Origin: SIG710 sp045596925
GTDB taxonomy: Bacteria > Bacillota > Clostridia > Oscillospirales > CAG-272
Direction: 5' to 3'
NCBI GenBank assembly: GCA_045596925.1
Contig: JAZODH010000033.1
Coordinates: forward strand, 1 to 5,122
Length of the DNA: 5,122 bases
A model generated the notes under the pieces. The model searched no databases. It was not told the DNA's origin and saw only the letters and a program-made list of their open reading frames with translations. A program made the translations under genes and the position numbers. Within the stretch, counting starts at the first letter, position 1. Each line of letters begins with the position of its first letter. Positions 1-5,122 of this stretch are shown in pieces.

Positions 1-270
1 GGGGCACTTGCTTGCGGCAATATGGATTCCCATACCCGTACCGCAGAACAGAAGTGCTCTTTCAAAATTACCCTCGGAAATCTGCGCACCTACACGAAGA
101 CCTACTCTGTGGAACATATTCTCGGTGTCGTTGGGATCACTGTCGGCAACCACGCCGAGGTCGGTGATCTTCCAGCCCTTTTCACGAAGGTGTGCTACAA
201 CAGCCTCTTTAAGCGGATAACCTGCGAAATCCGCGCCTACTACCAAATACTTGTCCTTGATCGTTTTCAT
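1..270 (-). CDS. RpiB/LacA/LacB-family sugar-phosphate isomerase, partial (N-terminal 90 codons)
   Basis: The reverse strand from ATG at 270-268 stays open to the window edge, giving 90 codons of a family usually about 140-215 residues long; the C-terminus is missing only because the window ends. Visible motifs are a first beta strand ending in GADFAG (residues 12-17, Asp14) and the family signature FCGTGMGIHIAASK (75-88), in which Cys76 aligns with the catalytic cysteine of RpiB. Family members interconvert aldose and ketose sugar phosphates (ribose-5-P, allose-6-P, galactose-6-P) in the cytosol. Ordinary RpiB has Asp-His where this protein has Asp-Phe (14-15), so a substrate other than ribose-5-phosphate is plausible. 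The start is supported by GAGAGG eight bases upstream. It lies 20 bases after the rhamnosidase gene and is probably the third gene of the operon. The family is secure; the substrate is unknown. Confidence 0.9.
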   Translation of the reverse strand, partial: MKTIKDKYLVVGADFAGYPLKEAVVAHLREKGWKITDLGVVADSDPNDTENMFHRVGLRVGAQISEGNFERALLFCGTGMGIHIAASKCP

Positions 271-278
271 ATGTATTA

Positions 279-284
279 CCTCTC
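279..284 (-). promoter_or_regulatory. Ribosome binding site of the isomerase gene
   Basis: Reverse-strand GAGAGG sits eight bases before the ATG at 270, inside the 20-base gap after the rhamnosidase stop codon. It supports this start and independent translation within the operon. No terminator-like hairpin is visible in the gap. Confidence 0.7.
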
Positions 285-290
285 ATAATT

Positions 291-2501
291 TCAATTTTTC
301 AAATTAACAAAAAACGTATGAATGCCGCCGCGAAGTGTTTGCTTTTCTCCGCTCGGTAAGGTCAATTCGGCTACCGTTGCGCCGGGTATCTCAAATTCAA
401 ATCGAACGGTGGTTTCCGAAACGTATCGCCAAGAGGATGACAGCCTGCCCGCGCGTGTGTTGATGGCATAATTGACGAATCCAAGCCTCTTATCAGTATG
501 GGGCTCAAGCGTGATATGCCTGTATCCCGCTCCGTCGTCAAGGCATTTGATGCCTGCCGCTACACCGAATATCCAATCGCAGACCGCACCGTAGGCATAG
601 TGGTTATAGGAATTCATCAATTTATCCCATACCGAGCCGTCCTCGCGTATGCCGTCCCAATGCTCCCAGATCGTGGTGGCACCGTTATTTACCGAATAGA
701 GCCAAGACGGAAATCTTTCCTGCAGAAGCAATTCGTAAGCAGTATCCGTATGCCCGTTTTCGGATAGTGCGTGAAGCAGGTGCGGAGTAGCCACAAAGCC
801 CGTGGTCAAGCGGTTTCCGTTTGCCCTTACAAGCTCTGCAAGCACATCTCCCGCTCGCCTCTTGTCCTCGCAAATATCAAAGCGCAGAGCAAGAGCATAT
901 GCGGTTTGAGTCTTATCCCTCGGAAGCCCGTTTTCAAAGTAACGCCCTCTGACCGCCGCTTTGATATTCACAAGCAAACGCTCATACTCAGAAACGTCCT
1001 TTTCAAGCACTCTTCCCGCGCGTATCAAAAGTGATGTGCTGTATGCAAAGAACATCGACGCGAGAAAATCGGGGTTGGTATTTCCCTTTGTGGGGACACG
1101 GCTCATCATAGCCTCCTCATCGTCAAGGGCGAGCCAATCGCCATGATGTCCGCCACCGATCCACAAAAACTCCTCGTCACCGTAATCGTGAAGAAAATCC
1201 ACCCATTTTTTCATAGCGGGATAATGCTCTTCAAGCACATCGCGGTTACCGTAGGCAAGATAGATCTCCCAAGGGCAGACGGTTACCGCATCGCCCCAAG
1301 CCGCAATGGCTTTTCGGGGCATTTCCAACCTGCAGGACGGTACAAACAATCCAACAAGTCCCTTCTCACTCTGCTCAAGCACAAGATCGCGCATCCATTT
1401 TATGAAAAAAGTCTCGACATCAAAATTGATCGCCGCAGTACGGACGAACACCTGCGCGTCCCCCGTCCAGCCGACGCGCTCGTCTCTCTGGGGGCAATCG
1501 CTGGGAATGTCAATAAAGTTTCCCTTCTGTCCCCATAAAATATTGCTGTAAAGCTGATTGATCTTATCGTTTCCGCAAGTAAACCAAGAGCTTCTTTCCA
1601 TGTCGGAATAGACAACTATCCCGCGAAAAGCAGAAAGCTCAACGTCATCGTATGGATATTCGTCAAGTCTGATATATCTAAAGCCCTGCCAGGAAAAGGT
1701 TGGCTTGAAGGTCTCGCGCCCCTCGCCCAAAAGAACGTATTTTGTCCTTTGCTTGGCAGAGCGGAGATTTTCATTATAAAAATTGCCGTCCTTATCAAGT
1801 ATCTCTCCGTGGCTGAGGGCAATGCACTCCCCCCTCTGTCCCTCTATAGTAATCTCAACATATCCTACCATATTCTGACCGAAATCAATGACTCTCTCGC
1901 CCTTTGGCGTTATGATCAGGCCTTGGGGATAAACGACCTCCTGCTCATGCACCTGCACACCCTCCTGCGGTATGAGGGTGGTGCTTACGTCACTCAAAAC
2001 GGCATTTCCAAGCTCTCTTACGGGCACGGTCATATCAACCGTTTCGCCGTTATAGATCGAGCTTGACAAAATATGCGTTGTACGCACTCCAACGTCTTCA
2101 TCGGAGACGAAAACGGTCTTGTCTCCGCTTTCATATTCAATTTCCAAAGCGAATCTGATCGCAATATGGTCGCTGTAACGGTGATGCACTCCCGGAAGAG
2201 GCATAATATTTCCGATCGCCCAGCCTTCCGCCGCAAGAATGCTCAATCGGGTCTTTTCGCTAAGCAGGTCGGTCACGTCGTAGCGCTGATACTGCAATCT
2301 TTTATCATATGAAGTAAAATAAGGGGTAAAAAGCTCGTCGGACACCGCCTTGCCGTTGATATAAGCCTTGTAAAGTCCGATCGCGGTGACAAACAGCATT
2401 GCTTTTTGAACTTTTTTGTCAAAATAAATATCCTTATAAAATTCAAAGCAAGCCTCATCCCAAGTCTCAGCCGATCTTATCCATTTCGCCTTATCGATCA
2501 T
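291..2501 (-). CDS. GH78 alpha-L-rhamnosidase, cytoplasmic
   Basis: The enzyme hydrolyses terminal alpha-L-rhamnose by inversion. In 736-residue numbering, the order is: an N-terminal carbohydrate-binding-like beta domain (about 30-180, with LYKAYINGK), a beta domain with DFGQN (206-210) and WQGFRYIRL, the (alpha/alpha)6 barrel (about 300-650), and a C-terminal beta domain (about 652-736, GAGYRHITLEP). The barrel carries DCPQRDERVGWTGDA starting at Asp335; Glu341 is the expected general acid, and Asp348 is also conserved. Glu613 in TTIWEHWD is the expected general base. All the key residues are present. The protein is shorter than many GH78 enzymes (often 850-1000 residues), lacking extra N-terminal modules, and has no signal peptide, so it probably acts on imported oligosaccharides. 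I chose ATG at 2501 because GAGG lies five bases upstream; a TTG at 2519 would add six residues and overlap the preceding stop. It follows the GH43 gene by 14 bases. The family is secure; the natural glycan is not known. Confidence 0.95.
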   Translation of the reverse strand: MIDKAKWIRSAETWDEACFEFYKDIYFDKKVQKAMLFVTAIGLYKAYINGKAVSDELFTPYFTSYDKRLQYQRYDVTDLLSEKTRLSILAAEGWAIGNIMPLPGVHHRYSDHIAIRFALEIEYESGDKTVFVSDEDVGVRTTHILSSSIYNGETVDMTVPVRELGNAVLSDVSTTLIPQEGVQVHEQEVVYPQGLIITPKGERVIDFGQNMVGYVEITIEGQRGECIALSHGEILDKDGNFYNENLRSAKQRTKYVLLGEGRETFKPTFSWQGFRYIRLDEYPYDDVELSAFRGIVVYSDMERSSWFTCGNDKINQLYSNILWGQKGNFIDIPSDCPQRDERVGWTGDAQVFVRTAAINFDVETFFIKWMRDLVLEQSEKGLVGLFVPSCRLEMPRKAIAAWGDAVTVCPWEIYLAYGNRDVLEEHYPAMKKWVDFLHDYGDEEFLWIGGGHHGDWLALDDEEAMMSRVPTKGNTNPDFLASMFFAYSTSLLIRAGRVLEKDVSEYERLLVNIKAAVRGRYFENGLPRDKTQTAYALALRFDICEDKRRAGDVLAELVRANGNRLTTGFVATPHLLHALSENGHTDTAYELLLQERFPSWLYSVNNGATTIWEHWDGIREDGSVWDKLMNSYNHYAYGAVCDWIFGVAAGIKCLDDGAGYRHITLEPHTDKRLGFVNYAINTRAGRLSSSWRYVSETTVRFEFEIPGATVAELTLPSGEKQTLRGGIHTFFVNLKN

Positions 2502-2506
2502 TGCTT

Positions 2507-2510
2507 CCTC
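2507..2510 (-). promoter_or_regulatory. Ribosome binding site that decides the rhamnosidase start
   Basis: Reverse-strand GAGG, within GGTGAGGAAG, is five bases before the ATG at 2501. The alternative TTG at 2519 has only a purine-rich GGAAGAAG stretch farther upstream. The ATG start leaves a 14-base gap after the GH43 stop; the TTG would give a 4-base TTGA overlap, which is possible but less well supported. Confidence 0.6.
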
Positions 2511-2515
2511 ACCCC

Positions 2516-3973
2516 TCAAAGTCTCACGCTTCTTCCAAACAAGGTAAATTCCGCAACGCCAGGAGTGATACCCTGGGGTGAGCCTACTATACGCAGTCTG
2601 ACCTCACGGCAGATAGTAGGGGGAAAGGCTTTATAATCCACGTTAAGATCATCGGTATTCTCACTCATGTCAAGCACCGTCGTCCACTCGCCCTCTCCGA
2701 TATTCGGTCTCGTCTCAATTACGTACCGAAATGCACCCGGCAGGATTCCCGCATCTACGTTCATATTTACGTCTCGCCAGATGATTCGGCTTGCCTCGCA
2801 AGTGTAATCGGTATCCAGCCTCAGCATAAGATAAGGCTCCTTGTCGTCCTCCTTTGGCTGCCACCAGGTGATCAGGCTCTCGTCGATGGCATAGACCGCA
2901 TTTCTTCCGTTCTCATAGCTTGAAGCCCTGCAACGGTCTCTGAGCATCGCGTTTACCGGCAAAAGACCGCTGTCACTGTCTATGCCTTGATGGTCGCAAT
3001 AAGCGATCTGTGGAGTATCGGTAACGCGACAGCAAAGCTCTCCATCCTCGTTTACCCACACGCGATCCATTCCGATCCTTCTTTCATAGGGATGTGTCGC
3101 GCAGGAGGTGATGGTATAAAATGCCCAAAGCGTATTATCAGGACCGTGTTGCACGCATCCGTGTCCCGCGCCGCTGACAACGCCCCTTCTATGTTCACAG
3201 AAGGGATTATTTTTCTGTAGCTTGAAGCCGGTCAGCGGGCCCTCATCGGAATAATATGCCGCCATACAGTATGAACGGAACTGAGTGCCGGGTGCGGAAT
3301 AGATCATATAATATCTGCCGTTATGCTTTACCATCCATTGACCCTCGATCCAACCGAAATTCTCGTTTTGATTGTCCGAGCCGCCTCTTTCCCACAGATT
3401 GTCGGGATTAAATTTATGGATCACAACAGGATCGGTAAGGAATTTTCGGGGATCGTCTCCGTCAAGCTCGACGCCCATTGTCATTGCTACAAAATTACCT
3501 CTTGCATCGGGTGGGGTCTGCTCAAACCAATAAATATATATTCTGCCGTCGTCATCAGCAAAAAGAGCCGAGTCGATAGGCCTTATTGTACTTCCGCTTG
3601 GCTTGATGAAATCTCCCACGAATTCGAAGGGACCCGTAGGGCTATCACCGATAAATAATCCATTGGAATGCGCCGTCAGTAAAAAACGGTCTCTGTGTGG
3701 AATGACCGATGGCGAATAGCCGATGTTATAGGGCTCGGTACGCACATGCTTGAAAGTGGCAAAATCCTCCGAAACGAAGCACATTCCGTAGCTTGGATAA
3801 AGATACCATTTATTATCATAATATAGTACACTGGGGTCGGAGATCGAGCGGAAATCAAGGCGAGGCTCCTCCGTGTACCAAAGCGCGTCGTGTCCGTAAT
3901 TATCCCCCATAGGACAGTTGGGTATTGAGAGGGGGTTGCAATAACTCTTTTTTTCAAATATCGGTGTTTTCAT
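2516..3973 (-). CDS. GH43-type glycoside hydrolase with C-terminal discoidin-like (F5/8 type C) module
   Basis: This 485-residue protein has a five-bladed beta-propeller glycosidase domain (about 10-330) and a C-terminal beta-sandwich resembling an F5/8 type C module (about 340-485, with ASSYENGRNAVYAID then ITWWQP). The three catalytic acids of clan GH-F are visible: Asp46 in SISDPS (base), Asp134 in RPIDSALFADDDG (pKa modulator and orientation) and Glu210 in WIEGQWMVKHNG (general acid). His271 in GAGHGCVQ matches the histidine common in the propeller core. Family members are mostly arabinofuranosidases, xylosidases, arabinanases or galactosidases, and sequence alone does not settle which. 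There is no signal peptide or membrane segment, so it is probably cytoplasmic, which is unusual for a protein with a binding-type module. ATG at 3973 has AGGAGG nine bases upstream. It is the first gene of the operon, before the rhamnosidase, suggesting the two enzymes trim the same branched oligosaccharide. A related propeller family such as GH117 is less likely given the DDDG and WIEG motifs. Confidence 0.88.
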   Translation of the reverse strand: MKTPIFEKKSYCNPLSIPNCPMGDNYGHDALWYTEEPRLDFRSISDPSVLYYDNKWYLYPSYGMCFVSEDFATFKHVRTEPYNIGYSPSVIPHRDRFLLTAHSNGLFIGDSPTGPFEFVGDFIKPSGSTIRPIDSALFADDDGRIYIYWFEQTPPDARGNFVAMTMGVELDGDDPRKFLTDPVVIHKFNPDNLWERGGSDNQNENFGWIEGQWMVKHNGRYYMIYSAPGTQFRSYCMAAYYSDEGPLTGFKLQKNNPFCEHRRGVVSGAGHGCVQHGPDNTLWAFYTITSCATHPYERRIGMDRVWVNEDGELCCRVTDTPQIAYCDHQGIDSDSGLLPVNAMLRDRCRASSYENGRNAVYAIDESLITWWQPKEDDKEPYLMLRLDTDYTCEASRIIWRDVNMNVDAGILPGAFRYVIETRPNIGEGEWTTVLDMSENTDDLNVDYKAFPPTICREVRLRIVGSPQGITPGVAEFTLFGRSVRL

Positions 3974-3982
3974 TGTGATATT

Positions 3983-3988
3983 CCTCCT
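3983..3988 (-). promoter_or_regulatory. Ribosome binding site of the GH43 gene
   Basis: A perfect reverse-strand AGGAGG lies nine bases before the ATG at 3973. It fixes that start and marks a well-translated first gene. Confidence 0.85.
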
Positions 3989-3997
3989 ATATCGCCG

Positions 3998-4009
3998 ATC
4001 TTATAAGAT
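3998..4009. promoter_or_regulatory. 12-bp perfect palindrome at the operon start site, possible operator
   Basis: ATCTTATAAGAT is identical on both strands and directly abuts the predicted -10 box of the leftward promoter, so it would cover the transcription start near 4003. A repressor or other dimeric protein bound here would block initiation. It is AT-rich and short, so chance is a real alternative; no protein can be assigned to it from the sequence. Confidence 0.35.
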
Positions 4010-4038
4010 ATTGTAACATACATATGACGTGGTTTCTA
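4010..4038 (-). promoter_or_regulatory. Predicted promoter of the GH43-GH78-isomerase operon
   Basis: On the reverse strand, a TG-extended -10 box (TGTTACAAT; TACAAT at 4015-4010) follows a poor -35 box TAGAAA (4038-4033) after a 17-base spacer. Transcription would start near 4003 and give a leader of about 30 bases before the GH43 ATG. A weak -35 with an extended -10 suits a promoter that needs an activator, consistent with the divergent AraC-family gene. Confidence 0.55.
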
Positions 4039-4064
4039 CCAAGATTTTAACAGTATTCTTCCAA

Positions 4065-4088
4065 CATTTTGTCATTTTGACATTAAAA
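4065..4088. repeat. Three tandem 8-base units in the divergent intergenic region, possible AraC binding site
   Basis: Units CATTTTGT (4065), CATTTTGA (4073) and CATTAAAA (4081) follow directly; the first two differ at one base and the third is degenerate. Inside lies TGTCA-TTT-TGACA (4070-4082), a 5-base inverted repeat. AraC-family monomers often bind direct repeats, but usually at a spacing near 10 or 20 bases, so the link is tentative. Confidence 0.3.
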
Positions 4089-4099
4089 TCGTTTTTTTC

Positions 4100-4115
4100 T
4101 GCAAATAATATTGCA
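4100..4115. promoter_or_regulatory. Inverted repeat TGCAA-N6-TTGCA upstream of the regulator promoter, possible operator
   Basis: Two 5-base arms separated by ATAATA end six bases before the -35 box of the regulator promoter. The position suits control of the regulator gene or of the divergent operon. The arms are short and the region AT-rich, so this is a candidate only. Confidence 0.3.
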
Positions 4116-4121
4116 AAGCAC

Positions 4122-4150
4122 TTGAAAATCAGAAAAGAATATGTTACAAT
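4122..4150 (+). promoter_or_regulatory. Predicted promoter of the AraC-family regulator gene
   Basis: The -35 box TTGAAA (4122-4127) and the TG-extended -10 box TGTTACAAT (TACAAT at 4145-4150) are separated by exactly 17 bases. The start site would fall near 4157, giving a leader of only about 11 bases that opens with the GAGG ribosome binding site. The ATG at 4141 lies inside this promoter and so would not be in the transcript. Confidence 0.65.
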
Positions 4151-4156
4151 GCATCC

Positions 4157-4163
4157 GAGGTGA
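4157..4163 (+). promoter_or_regulatory. Ribosome binding site that decides the regulator start
   Basis: GAGGTGA lies just upstream of the ATG at 4168, with seven bases between GAGG and the start codon. The in-frame ATG at 4141 has no such site before it and overlaps the -10 region, so translation most likely begins at 4168. Confidence 0.75.
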
Positions 4164-4167
4164 TGTT

Positions 4168-4995
4168 ATGTACGAATCGGTAAGACTAAAGCAAAATTCA
4201 TATTTCCCCGACAAGAATATTTATGTAAAATATCAAGAATGGGATGTTCCCTATGCTTCAATGATACATGCCCATGATTTCTACGAGCTTGAATTTGTTA
4301 TAGAAGGAAATGGCTTTGAACTGATCAACGGCAAGCATTTTGAAAAAAAAAGGGGCACGGTTACCATTTCAACCCCCGCAGACTACCATTTTTTTGAGAT
4401 CAGCGAAAAGACCGCTCTCATCGATATCATGTTTACCGAGCAGGTCATACCGAGCGGATTCGCAAATCAGATTTTTTCAAAGAGCTATCCGAGAACCGTC
4501 AGGCTGAGCGAGGAAAAGACCCAAGACCTTATCTCCGTGTGCGAGCTTTTAGATCGCGTTGAAGGTTACAAAGATGCTATTCGTCAAAGGCTTGAAAAAA
4601 AGCTTTTGGAATCCGCATTATTGATCATACTGTCGCAGTTTGAAGAACACGGTGAAGTAAAAAACTACGAAAAAACAAACGACATCGACGTTGTTCTCCA
4701 ATATATCGATCTACATTTTGAGGAAAACCCTTCCCTTGCAGAGGTTGCAGAGGTGATTGGTAAATCTCCCGCTTATTTCAGCAGATTTTTCAAGCGCAGC
4801 ACAGGATTATATTACAGCGACTATCTGAACGTAAGAAAGGTTGAGTGTGCGGAAATGCTCCTGCGCTTCAGCAATATGAGCATTACCGACATCTGCTTCA
4901 GTAGTGGGTTCAATTCCCTTTCGAACTTTCTCAGAGTTTTTAAGGATTCAAAGGGCATTCCGCCCGGAGATTACCGAAAAAAGCACAGACAGTAG
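4168..4995 (+). CDS. AraC-family transcriptional regulator with cupin-like sensor domain
   Basis: This 275-residue protein has an N-terminal cupin-type ligand-binding domain (about 20-90, with IHAHDFYELEFVIEG; His34 and His36 are typical of the fold) and a C-terminal AraC DNA-binding domain (about 172-272). The latter has two helix-turn-helix units: LAEVAEVIGKSPAYFSRFFK (190-209) and a second one (238-270) containing ITDICFSSGFNSLSNFLRVFK and ending in GIPPGDYR, the usual AraC-family signature. Such proteins usually bind a sugar or oligosaccharide through the cupin domain and activate adjacent catabolic genes. Divergent placement next to the glycosidase operon makes that operon the likely target, perhaps with autoregulation. 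Start at 4168 is preferred over 4141 because of the GAGG site and the promoter overlap. The family is secure; the ligand and the sign of regulation are inferred. Confidence 0.93.
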   Translation: MYESVRLKQNSYFPDKNIYVKYQEWDVPYASMIHAHDFYELEFVIEGNGFELINGKHFEKKRGTVTISTPADYHFFEISEKTALIDIMFTEQVIPSGFANQIFSKSYPRTVRLSEEKTQDLISVCELLDRVEGYKDAIRQRLEKKLLESALLIILSQFEEHGEVKNYEKTNDIDVVLQYIDLHFEENPSLAEVAEVIGKSPAYFSRFFKRSTGLYYSDYLNVRKVECAEMLLRFSNMSITDICFSSGFNSLSNFLRVFKDSKGIPPGDYRKKHRQ

Positions 4996-5000
4996 CACAA

Positions 5001-5024
5001 TGGCATAAAAACGCCACATTTTTT
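5001..5024 (+). terminator. Possible weak intrinsic terminator after the regulator gene
   Basis: A four-base stem TGGC (5001-5004) and GCCA (5013-5016) with an eight-base loop precedes six Ts (5019-5024), five bases after the regulator stop codon. The position is right for a terminator, but the stem is short and the T run does not directly abut it. Confidence 0.35.
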
Positions 5025-5045
5025 AAAATTATCGTGACAACCCTC

Positions 5046-5074
5046 TTGACAAATACCCAAATCAATGCTATAAT
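5046..5074 (+). promoter_or_regulatory. Near-consensus rightward sigma-A promoter
   Basis: TTGACA (5046-5051) and TATAAT (5069-5074) are both perfect consensus hexamers with a 17-base spacer, and TG at 5066-5067 extends the -10 box. The start site would be near 5081. Such a strong promoter fits a highly expressed gene kept off by a repressor. The driven gene begins beyond the right edge and no ribosome binding site is yet visible. Confidence 0.85.
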
Positions 5075-5080
5075 GCAAAA

Positions 5081-5096
5081 AGAGAAACGTTTCTCT
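5081..5096. promoter_or_regulatory. Perfect 16-bp palindrome, probable LacI-family operator
   Basis: AGAGAAACGTTTCTCT reads the same on both strands and has the central CG typical of LacI/GalR-family operators. It begins at the predicted transcription start of the rightward promoter, so a bound dimer would block initiation or early elongation. It shares the AAACGTTT core with CcpA cre sites but lacks the outer cre bases, so a pathway-specific LacI-type repressor is favoured. No such regulator is encoded in this window. Confidence 0.75.
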
Positions 5097-5122
5097 AAAG
5101 ATTTTTTTACCAAAAACACGGA

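Noticed and set aside
22..288. 88-codon + strand open frame at the left end
   Set aside because: It lies antisense to the isomerase, whose reverse-strand reading gives clear family motifs; there is no supporting protein similarity on the + strand.
1143..1538. 131-codon open frame on the + strand inside the rhamnosidase gene, and similar shorter + strand frames
   Set aside because: It is antisense to a region coding conserved GH78 catalytic motifs, resembles no protein I recognise, and is explained as a shadow of the real gene.
4042..4042. Alternative leftward -35 box TTGGTA near 4037-4042 on the - strand
   Set aside because: It would be 21 bases from the TACAAT box, too far for a normal sigma-A promoter; TAGAAA at 17 bases fits better with the extended -10.
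4077..4082. Perfect TTGACA on the + strand in the intergenic region
   Set aside because: No -10-like hexamer lies 16-18 bases downstream; the nearest AT-rich candidates are more than 20 bases away.
4141..4167. Upstream ATG extending the regulator by nine residues
   Set aside because: It overlaps the predicted -10 region and has no ribosome binding site; the ATG at 4168 has GAGGTGA directly upstream.
5081..5096. Reading the right-end palindrome as a catabolite-repression cre site
   Set aside because: Only the central AAACGTTT core agrees; the outer TG and CA positions typical of cre are missing, while the full 16-base symmetry fits a specific LacI-family operator better. It is not completely excluded.
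1..5122. tRNA, rRNA, riboswitch, CRISPR, insertion sequence or attachment site
   Set aside because: No cloverleaf, repeat-spacer pattern, transposase-like frame or long terminal repeats were seen by eye, and coding sequence fills nearly all of the window.

Overview
This window is a carbohydrate-utilisation locus, most likely from an anaerobic gut or rumen member of the Bacillota (Clostridia). The lineage is inferred from strong GAGG/AGGAGG ribosome binding sites, sigma-A-type promoters with TG-extended -10 boxes, tight gene spacing, moderate GC, and the pairing of an AraC-family regulator with cytoplasmic glycoside hydrolases. No phylogenetic marker is present, so the lineage is not proven.

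Layout. A three-gene operon runs leftward from about 4003 to beyond the left edge. Its genes are, in order, a GH43-type glycosidase with a C-terminal discoidin-like module (3973-2516), a GH78 alpha-L-rhamnosidase (2501-291), and the first 90 codons of an RpiB/LacA/LacB-family sugar-phosphate isomerase (270-1, cut by the window edge). The gaps between genes are 14 and 20 bases, so co-transcription is very likely. An AraC-family regulator (4168-4995) is transcribed divergently from the shared 194-base intergenic region. That region holds a promoter for each direction, two inverted repeats and a short tandem repeat. Past the regulator is a weak possible terminator. It is followed by a near-ideal rightward promoter with a perfect 16-bp CG-centred palindrome at its predicted start site, which is a typical LacI-family operator layout. 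The gene it drives lies outside the window.

How the genes may work together (inference). Neither hydrolase has a signal peptide, so both probably act in the cytoplasm on short imported oligosaccharides carrying alpha-L-rhamnose and a GH43-type sugar such as arabinose, xylose or galactose. Pectin fragments or plant glycosides would fit. The isomerase would act on a phosphorylated or acidic sugar further down the pathway. The AraC protein, with its N-terminal cupin-like sensor, is the obvious candidate activator. The rightward promoter may drive a transporter or further catabolic genes under a LacI-type repressor that is not encoded here.

The gene families are well known. The least ordinary points are the His-to-Phe change next to the catalytic Asp of the isomerase, the identical inverted 11-mers forming both divergent -10 regions, the very short predicted leader of the regulator, and the operator-bearing promoter at the right end. 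I saw no RNA genes, mobile elements or CRISPR arrays.
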